A stretch of 64,000 nucleotides of DNA from Bacteroidales bacterium WCE2008 (GTDB lineage Bacteria > Bacteroidota > Bacteroidia > Bacteroidales > UBA932): assembly GCA_900167925.1 (NCBI GenBank), contig FUZM01000002.1, positions 470,244-534,243 of the forward strand, given 5' to 3'. A model generated the notes under the pieces. It was not told where the DNA came from. It saw only the letters and a list, made by a program, of their open reading frames with translations, and searched no databases. Positions 43,792-51,389 of this stretch are shown here, piece after piece. Position 1 is the stretch's first letter, and the number at the start of each line of letters is the position of its first letter. The translations under genes and the position numbers were made by a program.

Positions 43792-44390
43792 TGGATATAA
43801 TCCAGATTATCGAGATATTCGCCTTCGTCACGGGGATCGTTTACATAGTCCTCGAGATCGGGCAGAAAAATTCAATGTGGGCAGTCGGCATCCTTACAGG
43901 TGTCGCCTGCTCATATTCTTTTGCGGTGCAGCACCTGTGGGCTTCCATGGGACTGAACATATATTACGTCGCCATGTCCATATGGGGCCTGTACCAGTGG
44001 CGGCAGGCCGGAGAGGCCCTTTCGGCCGAGGATCCTGACGGAGCGACCATCCATCTGGCGAAACCGGGGAAAGCGGTCCTCCTCTGGAGCGCCGTTCTCA
44101 TGGTCATAGGCACTGCGGGCATGATCGCCCTGCTCCGGGCGCTCGGAGACAGTTCCACGGTGCTCGACGCGGTGGTGGCGGTCATGAGCGCTATCGGCAC
44201 ATGGTGGCTGGCGAAGTCGTACCCGCAGCAGTGGCTGATATGGATTGCCGCCGACATTCTTTCGACAGTCCTCTGCCTGACATCCGGCATGTACTGGATG
44301 GCAGTGCTTTATCTGGCCTACACGTTGTCGGCGATATACGGTTATTGGCACTGGACTAAAAACGGCCGCTATATCAATACCAATAAATAA
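43791..44390 (+). CDS. PnuC-family vitamin/nucleoside permease
   Basis: This 199-residue inner-membrane protein has about seven hydrophobic segments and the typical PnuC ending: W-W-L-A-K-S-Y-P-Q-Q-W-L-I-W-I, then Y-L-A-Y-T-L-S-A-I-Y-G-Y-W-H-W. PnuC-type carriers take up nicotinamide riboside, thiamine (PnuT) or riboflavin (PnuX) by facilitated diffusion with intracellular trapping. Which of these applies is not clear, and no kinase gene is adjacent. It completes a receptor-lipoprotein-permease uptake unit. Confidence 0.88.
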   Translation: MDIIQIIEIFAFVTGIVYIVLEIGQKNSMWAVGILTGVACSYSFAVQHLWASMGLNIYYVAMSIWGLYQWRQAGEALSAEDPDGATIHLAKPGKAVLLWSAVLMVIGTAGMIALLRALGDSSTVLDAVVAVMSAIGTWWLAKSYPQQWLIWIAADILSTVLCLTSGMYWMAVLYLAYTLSAIYGYWHWTKNGRYINTNK

Positions 44391-44417
44391 TGACTTGATA
44401 CTGTCATTTTTATTTGG

Positions 44418-44458
44418 TAAATTTGCGGCCGCACGGTTAGAAAAGTGGTTAGAAAGTT
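44418..44458 (+). promoter_or_regulatory. fba promoter and tandem 12-bp repeat in the leader
   Basis: TAAATTTG at 44418-44425 is a perfect -7 box. In the 5' leader, GGTTAGAAAAGT (44435-44446) is followed at once by GGTTAGAAAGTT (44447-44458), a near-perfect tandem duplication. The ATG follows 22 bases later. Confidence 0.6.
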
Positions 44459-44480
44459 TATTTTTATTCTATAAAATACT

Positions 44481-45479
44481 ATGGTATCTTACAAAGAAAT
44501 TGGCCTTGTAAACACAAGAGAGATGTTCAAGAAGGCCGTTGCAGGCGGATATGCAATCCCTGCATTCAACTTCAACAATATGGAGCAGCTTCAGGCTATC
44601 ATCCAGGCCGCTGCCGAAGAGAAATCTCCTGTTATCCTCCAGGTATCAAAGGGTGCACGTAACTATGCAAATCCTACCCTTCTCCGTTATATGGCTGAAG
44701 GTGCTGTAGCATATGCCAAGGAGCTCGGCTGGGAGAATCCTCAGATCGTTCTTCACCTTGACCACGGCGACAGCTTCGAGACTTGCAAGAGCTGCGTTGA
44801 CATGGGCTTCTCTTCAGTGATGATCGATGCTTCTGCTCTTCCTTACGAGGAGAATGTCGCTCTTTCAAAGAAGGTTGTCGACTATGCTCACCAGTTCGAT
44901 GTAACTGTAGAGGCTGAGCTTGGCGTTCTCGCCGGCGTTGAGGATGAGGTTGCTGCTGAGGAGTCTCACTATACACGTCCTGAGGAAGTTATCGACTTCG
45001 CTACCCGCACTGGCTGCGACTCCCTCGCTATCTCTGTAGGTACTTCCCACGGTGCATACAAGTTCAAACCAGAGCAGTGCACCCGCGACCCTAAGACCGG
45101 TCGTCTCGTTCCACCACCGCTCGCATTCGACGTTCTCCACGAGATCGAGAAGAAGCTCCCTGGCTTCCCAATCGTTCTCCACGGTTCTTCTTCAGTTCCA
45201 CAGGAGTATGTTGACATCATCAACGAGTATGGCGGAAAGCTTCCTGACGCAGTAGGTATCCCTGAGGAGCAGCTTCGCGAGGCTTCCAAGAGCGCTGTCT
45301 GCAAGATCAACATCGACTCTGACTCCCGTCTCGCAATGACCGCTGCTATCCGCAAGGTCCTCGCTGAGAAGCCAGGTGAGTTCGATCCACGTAAGTACCT
45401 CGGTCCTGCACGTGACGAAATGAAGAAACTTTACATCCACAAGATCGTAAACGTTCTCGGATCCAACAACAAAGCCTAA
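44481..45479 (+). CDS. fba: Class II fructose-bisphosphate aldolase
   Basis: This 332-residue zinc aldolase of glycolysis splits fructose 1,6-bisphosphate. It shows A-I-P-A-F-N-F-N-N at about 25, the zinc ligands in H-L-D-H-G-D, E-A-E-L-G, G-T-S-H-G, and H-G-S-S-S-V-P at about 235. Codon use is biased (CGT/CGC arginine, GTT/GTA valine) compared with its neighbours, as expected for a highly expressed gene. It has its own promoter and is closed by a strong terminator at 45506-45535, so it is monocistronic. Confidence 0.95.
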   Translation: MVSYKEIGLVNTREMFKKAVAGGYAIPAFNFNNMEQLQAIIQAAAEEKSPVILQVSKGARNYANPTLLRYMAEGAVAYAKELGWENPQIVLHLDHGDSFETCKSCVDMGFSSVMIDASALPYEENVALSKKVVDYAHQFDVTVEAELGVLAGVEDEVAAEESHYTRPEEVIDFATRTGCDSLAISVGTSHGAYKFKPEQCTRDPKTGRLVPPPLAFDVLHEIEKKLPGFPIVLHGSSSVPQEYVDIINEYGGKLPDAVGIPEEQLREASKSAVCKINIDSDSRLAMTAAIRKVLAEKPGEFDPRKYLGPARDEMKKLYIHKIVNVLGSNNKA

Positions 45480-45505
45480 ACGAATCATTCGTTAAACATA
45501 CTTCG

Positions 45506-45535
45506 CCTCTCTCGCCTCCGCGAGGGAGGTTTTTT
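45506..45535 (+). terminator. Intrinsic terminator of fba
   Basis: CCTCTCTCGC (45506-45515) pairs with GCGAGGGAGG (45520-45529) with one G-U pair and a four-base loop, followed by six Ts. Confidence 0.9.
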
Positions 45536-45604
45536 CGTCTCCTCCACCTGAATCATGGCACTCCATTTGCAAAAAAGCGGTCGAACCTCATTAATTCCAC
45601 TGAT

Positions 45605-46201
45605 ATGAAAAGGATTATATTGTTCTTTGCTATGTTGTTAAGTATTACAGCATTTGCACAGAAGCCCCAAATAGACACCGTTCTGGCCATGGACATAACA
45701 TGGTTTAACGGAAAGACACCAGAGCAGATAATTGTCAGGTTTGGAACGCCGAAAGAGATGGACCTGACCGCATCAAACTACCCTGTAGATTATACCCTCA
45801 TTTATGAAGATTTTATCGTTCAGCTCTTCGAGTCTCCGGAAGGATCTAGATGTGGCCATCTCGATTGTTTCAGTACGAGTTCCCCTTATTTTTCCGTTCT
45901 TTCAGATATTTTTCCAGGAGGCATCCACGTGGGAGGAAAAATCAGCGATCTCAGAGACTTTGACTTTGCCACATATGCACATATTAATAGAGGGAATGCC
46001 AAACATAATTTGACGGCCACAAACTATAAGTGTGGATACGGAGAATATCCTGAACACTATACGATATACTCTGAAGACAGCAAGAGCATTTTGATTGACG
46101 CTGAAAACGGCGTCATCATGAGTTGGGTAATCTTTTACAACGACATAGCAGAGTATAAACCAGAAACTACCGAGGTCACCATTCCAATGGTAGCGCAATA
46201 A
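45605..46201 (+). CDS. Small secreted protein of unknown function
   Basis: This 198-residue protein has a clear signal peptide (M-K-R-I-I-L-F-F-A-M-L-L-S-I-T-A-F-A-Q) cut before K-P-Q. The mature part contains I-I-V-R-F-G-T-P-K-E at about 42-51, reminiscent of BamE/SmpA-like or other small beta-alpha folds, and two cysteines in G-S-R-C-G-H-L-D-C. I do not recognise the family. The gene is visibly richer in A+T than its neighbours and sits between the fba terminator and a repeat element, so it may have been acquired horizontally. No clear promoter box is seen upstream. Confidence 0.6.
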   Translation: MKRIILFFAMLLSITAFAQKPQIDTVLAMDITWFNGKTPEQIIVRFGTPKEMDLTASNYPVDYTLIYEDFIVQLFESPEGSRCGHLDCFSTSSPYFSVLSDIFPGGIHVGGKISDLRDFDFATYAHINRGNAKHNLTATNYKCGYGEYPEHYTIYSEDSKSILIDAENGVIMSWVIFYNDIAEYKPETTEVTIPMVAQ

Positions 46202-46224
46202 TCTTTTCGTCTTATTAAGTGTTC

Positions 46225-46379
46225 GTTCCGGAGCTGTCTGCTCCGACGAAACCCGTGGCCACCCTCGGCCACGTTAGAGGGAGGGGCCCGCAAGATACGA
46301 GTTCTGCGAAGCAGGACGAAGTAGATTGTGGGAGGGATGGAGCGAAGCGGAAGGTTTCGGGAGCAGACAGCTCCGGAAC
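46225..46379. repeat. Hairpin-rich element with 20-bp perfect terminal inverted repeats
   Basis: GTTCCGGAGCTGTCTGCTCC at 46225-46244 is perfectly inverted at 46360-46379. The stem continues as CGAAACC (46247-46253) with GGTTTCG (46353-46359). Each arm also folds on itself (GGAGC-n5-GCTCC). Inside are CGTGGCC / GGCCACG (46254-46260, 46267-46273) and a stem around GTTCTGC-GAA-GCAGGAC. The whole fits a MITE- or REP-like dispersed element, and it separates the orphan secreted gene from the tRNA and the convergent operon. Confidence 0.8.
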
Positions 46380-46408
46380 AGAAAAATAAGGCGATGAGAG
46401 ATACGAAT

Positions 46409-46434
46409 AAAGCCCAGTCGGATGACCGGGCTTT
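46409..46434 (-). terminator. Terminator of the tRNA-Leu gene
   Basis: AAAGCCC (46409-46415) pairs with GGGCTTT (46428-46434), with further GTC-GAC pairing inside, just downstream of the tRNA on the minus strand. Confidence 0.65.
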
Positions 46435-46439
46435 CGCTG

Positions 46440-46524
46440 TGCGCGAGATCAGACTCGAACTGACACGCCAGTAATAGGCACTACCTCCTGAGAGTAGCGC
46501 GTCTACCAATTTCGCCACTCGCGC
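46440..46524 (-). tRNA. tRNA-Leu, anticodon CAG
   Basis: This 85-nt cloverleaf with a long variable arm is typical of class II tRNAs. The acceptor stem is GCGCGAG (5' end at 46524) with CTCGCGC (46441-46447). The anticodon loop reads C-T-C-A-G-G-A, anticodon CAG, decoding CUG. The T-arm has GTTCGAGTC. CCA is not encoded, which is usual in this phylum. The small D-loop carries TTGGTAGA. Confidence 0.93.
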
Positions 46525-46575
46525 TCAGAATGGAACGCAAAGTTAAGAAATCTTTTTGAATAACCAACATCCGCG

Positions 46576-47352
46576 CTAAAGAAAATACTCAAAAGAAAAC
46601 GTTCTGGACCAGTAATCCGTCCGGAAAGTAACCGAAGTCCTCGAGTAATCCACTACCAGTTCACAATCCTCAAGATCCGGCAGGCTCCAGTCGTATCCCG
46701 AAGCCGCCATAATCTCCCCCAACGCAAACGTCCTGAGAGTACCATCGGCCGAGACAATATCCAGCAGCAGCGAATCATCCCTCTGCCTCGGCAGCCCGAC
46801 AGTACAGACTTTATCCTCCCCCGGTCTCATCCGGAAACCGAAAGGCCCGGCAAGCGGCAGAGCATTGCGGCCATAGCCACAGACCTCGCCACGGACCGTC
46901 AGGGAAAACGGATAAGGTTCCGACGGATCCGATGGCACGAGCCTAAGCGAAAGCCGGCAATAATTCTTGCGCAGTCTTACGGTATCCCGGATGAATTCGC
47001 ATGAAGCGTCATACTTACGGGAAGCCATCATTACCGGAGGGCAATCCTGCCCGTACGGGATAGCCAGCCCTTCATAAGACGAGAGTTCCGGGGGTGAATA
47101 AAGATTGACGGAGACGTCACGGCGAGGGACTTCGACAATATAGCCTGCCGAACCTGCGGGGATTGTATCAGAACGGCTGAATCCCTCCGCAAAGGCATAT
47201 ATGGCGACCGGCTCGCCGGGCGGCTCCGGGAAGTATAATTCCAAATGGCACGGACACCTGTCACGGTCCTCCTTCACCGAGCATCCGAGAAATGAGACAG
47301 TAATTAAGAGGCTTTCAAGAAAGACAAGACAGATGCGAGGATAACGTGCCAT
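46576..47352 (-). CDS. Second FimB/Mfa2-family fimbrial anchor lipoprotein
   Basis: This 258-residue lipoprotein (lipobox F-L-G-C, Cys24) carries the same hallmarks as the gene at 5160-5930: C-S-V-K-E-D-R-D-R-C-P-C, then I-P-Y-G-Q-D, R-D-T-V-R-L-R-K-N-Y-C, and L-P-R-Q-R-D-D-S-L. It follows the DUF3575 gene with a one-base overlap. No pilin gene accompanies it, so this is an anchor without a shaft subunit in this window; it may serve the fimbriae encoded at 2-10 kb or a pilin elsewhere. Confidence 0.8.
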   Translation of the reverse strand: MARYPRICLVFLESLLITVSFLGCSVKEDRDRCPCHLELYFPEPPGEPVAIYAFAEGFSRSDTIPAGSAGYIVEVPRRDVSVNLYSPPELSSYEGLAIPYGQDCPPVMMASRKYDASCEFIRDTVRLRKNYCRLSLRLVPSDPSEPYPFSLTVRGEVCGYGRNALPLAGPFGFRMRPGEDKVCTVGLPRQRDDSLLLDIVSADGTLRTFALGEIMAASGYDWSLPDLEDCELVVDYSRTSVTFRTDYWSRTFSFEYFL

Positions 47353-47930
47353 CAGAATATGAAACTAAATGCTACAATGATATCGTCCGGGAGGACAAAG
47401 AATTTCTTTCCGGAATCGGTAACCACCCCGCATACCGGGCATGCGTATTTCTTGTAATCGTCATATCCCGTCCAGAAGCCAAGGCCGAACTCGATATTCA
47501 GCCACTTCGTGAACATATGGGAGTATCCGGCTGTGAATCCTGTCCCGAAGCGGTCTCCTTCCCTAGTTTCTCTTGACACAAGGCCACCGACATTATATTC
47601 CTGATATTGCATCTTGCCGGCAAGCCACCAGCCGGAATAAATATGCCACGGCCAGTATCTGACGCCTATCGCGTAAGACTGCTGCTTGTTCCGCGCGCTG
47701 CCATCTTCTCCGAAATCGTAGGAGAATGGATTATAGCGTACTCCCGCAGAAAGATTCCAATGCCGGTCTACAGCGTAATCAGCCTCGGCATTGAGAGTGC
47801 CGAGATTGGCATACTCCAGAAGATTCGTAGAAAGGGCCCAATCCTGGGCCCCGGCGCCCGGGCCGGGGATCAGGAGGGACAATATAAATAAAAAACCATG
47901 CAGCAAAATTCTATTCTTCATATCTGTCAA
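47352..47930 (-). CDS. DUF3575-type outer-membrane beta-barrel protein
   Basis: This 192-residue protein has a signal peptide ending G-A-G-A-Q, then L-S-T-N-L-L-E-Y-A-N-L-G-T-L-N-A-E and alternating strands rich in aromatic residues, ending in F-S-F-I-F. The pattern S-T-N-L-L...N-A-E...Y is that of DUF3575 proteins, which regularly accompany fimbrial operons in Bacteroides and may help in export. The start at 47930 overlaps the metalloprotease-like gene by 20 bases; a second Met at 47921 is also possible. Confidence 0.75.
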   Translation of the reverse strand: MTDMKNRILLHGFLFILSLLIPGPGAGAQDWALSTNLLEYANLGTLNAEADYAVDRHWNLSAGVRYNPFSYDFGEDGSARNKQQSYAIGVRYWPWHIYSGWWLAGKMQYQEYNVGGLVSRETREGDRFGTGFTAGYSHMFTKWLNIEFGLGFWTGYDDYKKYACPVCGVVTDSGKKFFVLPDDIIVAFSFIF

Positions 47931-49500
47931 AAGCCTGGTTTATCATTACACTTTTATCCGGATATAATTCCAGCAGCTTAGCCTTCAGCTTTGCCCTGTC
48001 AGTAACAGCGCTTGTAAGAGCGCTGAATATCTCGGAACGCGTCATTCCCCTCTCATCCAGATAACGGAATATCTGCGGATGGAACCAGTATGAGGAGCCT
48101 GCCGTCGGCATCTCGCCGCCATAGCGATCGTTATACAACGAATTCTGCATATAGTAAGCCCACATTTCGCCTACTTCGCAATATCCCGCATCCGGACTCG
48201 TACCACTGCCATAGGCGATGCCATTTTCGGTAATGAATGCTTTCAGTATGTAGACGATGAACTTATCCCAATACGCCTTCCCGACCTTGACGAAATGGCT
48301 TGCATGGGCCAATTCATGGCAAGTCGTAGAATATAGGTCAGCATAAGTCTCGCAATCCTTCGCCCCGATGGTGATATCCGGAGCAAAAAGTTTCAGAATG
48401 ATCGAATATATTCCCAGATAGGACTTGACAAGAGCGTGGTCAGTAATCGCGCCATGGTGCATCATTACGGCGCTGCCCGGGGAAATCTTCTGGAATATCC
48501 ATATCCTCAGATTCTTCGGAGGAGCAGTAATATCCATGTCGTCCTCTCCGCAGCGGGTTATATACTCATAAGCCGCATTATTCACCACGCACCTGCAGAA
48601 CAGTTTCCTGTCGGATGAAGAAGATATCTCGAAATCCTTGCCCTCGGAAGACCATTTCCCAAGTCCGGAGGTGGAGGCCGGAATAAGAATCTTGTTGAAT
48701 CCAATATCGAAATTCTTCTCGTTATGGAACAGCAGCCTGTAACGGACCTTGGAAGAATACTTCTTCTTCATCTCATAATATCCGTCCCTGTCCGTATAAT
48801 CAGTCGCGAACTTCACGAATGAGTTGCATACGACCTTGACTCCGGCGACTCCGAAAGCCTTGCCTCCGTTAGCGTCAGGATCGACTATCGTGACCCTTCC
48901 CTTTGGAGCGGACTTGCCGCCCCTGGTCTGAGGATCTATCATCCCGCCGTTTCCGGTAAGCCTGTATGACTCGGCCTCGACCGCTTCCCAGTCTATATCA
49001 GATTCGGCAGCTCTGGTCACAGGGTCATTCTCGGAGATATAGCACTTGTCGAGAATCTCATGTCTGATTCCCTTCGGAATCTCCGTGCCTTCCGGCAGGA
49101 CGCAATAGAGCCAGGTAAATTCGTCCTCATCGATTGCGGGATCATGATAATAGTCCCCTTCCTTGAGTATCTCATAATCGAGAGGATGGTCCATTATCTG
49201 AAAGCCCATATCTACGATACGGTCGTACTCCTCTTCGGTCGCAGGCAGAAAGCGGATATAAGTATCAGTCGGCTGCAGGTCGATACGATCCGCCTTTGTC
49301 GGATATAGCGACGCCAGAGCCTTGGTCATGTTATCTACGGAGTATGGGTCTTCCAACTGGTCGCCGAGAACAATCATCTCGTGCGACAGCTCTTCGAAAG
49401 ACTGTTCCTCCGCATCGAAGTCGTTCTTCCCGAAATTGTCGCAGCTCTGGGCTGCGAGTATCAGGAACATGCAGGAAAAATAAAATAGTCTTTTTCTCAT
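47911..49500 (-). CDS. Lipoprotein with HEXXH zinc-protease motif, first gene of the anchor operon
   Basis: This 529-residue lipoprotein (lipobox A-A-Q-S-C, Cys20) has no family I can name. Residues of about 30-165 are acidic and helical. At about 200-265 lies a carboxypeptidase-regulatory-like strand region (G-V-A-G-V-K-V-V, then Y-T-D-R-D-G-Y-Y). The region 380-450 holds the zincin motif H-E-L-A-H at 395-399, with E442 or E445 in C-E-V-G-E-M-W as candidate third ligand, close to the gluzincin spacing. It is followed by a DUF3575 gene and a FimB-type gene in one operon, so it may process or present fimbrial subunits on the cell surface. Protease activity is inferred from the motif. Confidence 0.7.
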   Translation of the reverse strand: MRKRLFYFSCMFLILAAQSCDNFGKNDFDAEEQSFEELSHEMIVLGDQLEDPYSVDNMTKALASLYPTKADRIDLQPTDTYIRFLPATEEEYDRIVDMGFQIMDHPLDYEILKEGDYYHDPAIDEDEFTWLYCVLPEGTEIPKGIRHEILDKCYISENDPVTRAAESDIDWEAVEAESYRLTGNGGMIDPQTRGGKSAPKGRVTIVDPDANGGKAFGVAGVKVVCNSFVKFATDYTDRDGYYEMKKKYSSKVRYRLLFHNEKNFDIGFNKILIPASTSGLGKWSSEGKDFEISSSSDRKLFCRCVVNNAAYEYITRCGEDDMDITAPPKNLRIWIFQKISPGSAVMMHHGAITDHALVKSYLGIYSIILKLFAPDITIGAKDCETYADLYSTTCHELAHASHFVKVGKAYWDKFIVYILKAFITENGIAYGSGTSPDAGYCEVGEMWAYYMQNSLYNDRYGGEMPTAGSSYWFHPQIFRYLDERGMTRSEIFSALTSAVTDRAKLKAKLLELYPDKSVMINQAFDRYEE

Positions 49501-49523
49501 AGCACAAATCTTTTTCTCGGAGG

Positions 49524-49531
49524 CAAATGTA
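49524..49531 (-). promoter_or_regulatory. -7 box of the HEXXH lipoprotein operon
   Basis: TACATTTG on the minus strand, a perfect -7 match, 24 bp before the ATG at 49500. Confidence 0.6.
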
Positions 49532-49538
49532 GATGGAC

Positions 49539-49569
49539 TTATCCGTTTGCCGAAACCGCAAACGGATAA
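49539..49569. promoter_or_regulatory. 12-bp palindromic pair, possible operator
   Basis: TTATCCGTTTGC (49539-49550) and GCAAACGGATAA (49558-49569) are perfect inverted copies, seven bases apart, just upstream of the -7 box of the HEXXH operon. The same 12-bp word occurs at 49700-49711 inside the deoC terminator. Confidence 0.5.
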
Positions 49570-49668
49570 ATAGCAAAATAGCCCCTGCGCTATCGCAGAA
49601 GCCTCATCCTGATATCCCGAAGACCATAGAAATGCAGCAAAAATCGCAGTATCGGCAGAAAAAAACGC

Positions 49669-49708
49669 AAAAAAAACGGATAACTGTCCGAAAAGACAAT
49701 TATCCGTT
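49669..49708 (-). terminator. Intrinsic terminator of the ftsY-deoC operon
   Basis: AACGGATAACTGTC (49675-49688) pairs with GACAATTATCCGTT (49695-49708), one mismatch, six-base loop. On the minus strand it is followed by a run of eight Ts (49669-49676). Confidence 0.88.
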
Positions 49709-49728
49709 TGCAGAGAAGTCAGCGACTT

Positions 49729-50622
49729 CTAGAAGTATGATACAGTCTTCTTCTCGATCTCTGAGAGGAGGCTGTTTGCGAGGCGGCTCACTCCGAAACG
49801 GAAGTAATCCTTGTTGAGCCATTTCTTGCCGAGGATCGTATTGACTATGCTATAGTAGCATACGGCATCCATTGCGGTTGAGATTCCGCCGGCAGCCTTG
49901 AATCCGACCATGCGGCCGGTCTTCTCATAGAAGGCCTTGATGCACTCGCACATGATATACGCAGCCATAGGAGTAGCATTGACAGATACCTTTCCGGTAG
50001 AGGTCTTGATGAAATCGGCGCCCTCTTCCATGGCAAGGAAGGAAGCATCTGCGATCAGCTCAGGAGTAACGAGAAGTCCGGTCTCGATGATTACCTTGAG
50101 GACAACCTTGCGTCCCTGGGAGGCAGCGGCCGCATCGATGCATTCGCGAGTCTTGCGAATCTCCTCCCCGGCGGCAGCATAGTCCCCTGCCAAGAAAGAA
50201 TTGAGTGCGAGCACGATATCTATCTCGTCAGCGCCATTCTTGACAGCCATTTCACACTCGTGGAGCTTCACCTCAAGGAAGCTCTGGGATGTAGGGAAAC
50301 AGCCGGCGACGGTGGTCACATGGACCCCTTCGACCTTCTTTACAGATTTAACGGTTCCGGCAAAGTTAGGATAGACGCAGATTGACGCAGGAAGCGGGTA
50401 CTGCTGATAATCCTTCGCAAAGGAATTGACTTTTTCTGTAAGTGCAGTTATTGATGCTACTGTATCGGTTGTACTGAGAGAAGTGAGGTCCATAATGGAG
50501 AAGCACTCCTTCAGCACATCATTTGAGACAACCTTTTCAAGGTTCTGTGCTATAAGATTCAGACTTCTGTCGACGGCTTCCTTGTCAGGAGTATAACCGT
50601 ACTTGGTGAATAAATTTTTCAT
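49729..50622 (-). CDS. deoC: Deoxyribose-phosphate aldolase
   Basis: This 297-residue class I aldolase splits 2-deoxyribose 5-phosphate into acetaldehyde and glyceraldehyde 3-phosphate in nucleoside catabolism. It has M-D-L-T-S-L at about 45, V-Y-P-N-F-A at about 85, D-E-I-D-I-V-L, the Schiff-base lysine in F-I-K-T-S-T-G-K, and G-F-K-A-A-G-G-I at about 245. Length is typical for Bacteroidales. It is the last gene of the ftsY-pheT operon, six bases after the radical SAM gene, and ends at a strong terminator. Confidence 0.93.
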   Translation of the reverse strand: MKNLFTKYGYTPDKEAVDRSLNLIAQNLEKVVSNDVLKECFSIMDLTSLSTTDTVASITALTEKVNSFAKDYQQYPLPASICVYPNFAGTVKSVKKVEGVHVTTVAGCFPTSQSFLEVKLHECEMAVKNGADEIDIVLALNSFLAGDYAAAGEEIRKTRECIDAAAASQGRKVVLKVIIETGLLVTPELIADASFLAMEEGADFIKTSTGKVSVNATPMAAYIMCECIKAFYEKTGRMVGFKAAGGISTAMDAVCYYSIVNTILGKKWLNKDYFRFGVSRLANSLLSEIEKKTVSYF

Positions 50623-50628
50623 AATTAT

Positions 50629-51384
50629 TTAGCCATTTATCTGTATTACAAATCCTTCGTCAATCAGCGGCTGGACAAGTCCGCGCATCTGACCGGCGGT
50701 AAATTTCTTCAAATCCTTTGCGGGAGTCTCCCTGTCTATTGTATAGACCATGATTTCGCGAGGCCTGAGTTCCCTGACGATATCCATCCATCCCTCTACC
50801 ACCTCTGGAGAAGATGAATCGAAATCGGAACTTTTCAGGAAAATCGTCTGGAGTATGAAATCCCCTTTGAACTTCTTCATGTCCTCGACGACCTGACGTA
50901 CGCTGTAATCTCCCGTAGGCTGGTTGATTCTGGCGACAAGAGTATCCGAAGGGGCATCCAGCTTGAGTATTGGATTGTCCACCTTTCTCAACGCATTGAA
51001 GACCGAATCACGGCCGATACGGGTCGCATTGGTAAGGACCGATACCTTCGCAGACGGATAATAGCGGTCGCGAAGAGCGATTGTTATATCTATGATCTCG
51101 GGGAATTCAGGATTGAGCGTCGGTTCGCCGTCTCCGGAGAATGTGATCGAGTCAATCAGAGTGCCTGCAGCGGCACATTCCTTAAGCTTAACCTCGAGTG
51201 CATCATGAAGCTCGGCAGCCGTAGGAAGAGTATGGTCTCCCCTGCCGTCCTTGTTCCAGCCGCACTCGCAGTATATGCAGTCGAAATTGCATATCTTGCC
51301 GTTTCTGGGAAGAAGATTGATTCCCAGGGACGATCCGAGACGACGGCTATGTATCGGTCCGAAGACCAGTTCTTCCCGCATCAT
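50629..51384 (-). CDS. Radical SAM protein (COG0731-like)
   Basis: This 251-residue protein has the radical SAM motif C-N-F-D-C-I-Y-C at about 32-39, preceded by F-G-P-I-H-S-R-R-L-G-S-S-L-G-I. It later shows T-F-S-G-D-G-E-P-T-L-N-P at about 92, the SAM-binding GGE-like block, and L-T-N-A-T. These are the hallmarks of the small COG0731 proteins related to wyosine synthase Tyw1. The substrate is unknown in this phylum. A neighbouring Met at 51381 could also start the protein. It sits five bases after the amidohydrolase gene. Confidence 0.83.
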   Translation of the reverse strand: MMREELVFGPIHSRRLGSSLGINLLPRNGKICNFDCIYCECGWNKDGRGDHTLPTAAELHDALEVKLKECAAAGTLIDSITFSGDGEPTLNPEFPEIIDITIALRDRYYPSAKVSVLTNATRIGRDSVFNALRKVDNPILKLDAPSDTLVARINQPTGDYSVRQVVEDMKKFKGDFILQTIFLKSSDFDSSSPEVVEGWMDIVRELRPREIMVYTIDRETPAKDLKKFTAGQMRGLVQPLIDEGFVIQING

Positions 51385-51389
51385 AGGCT

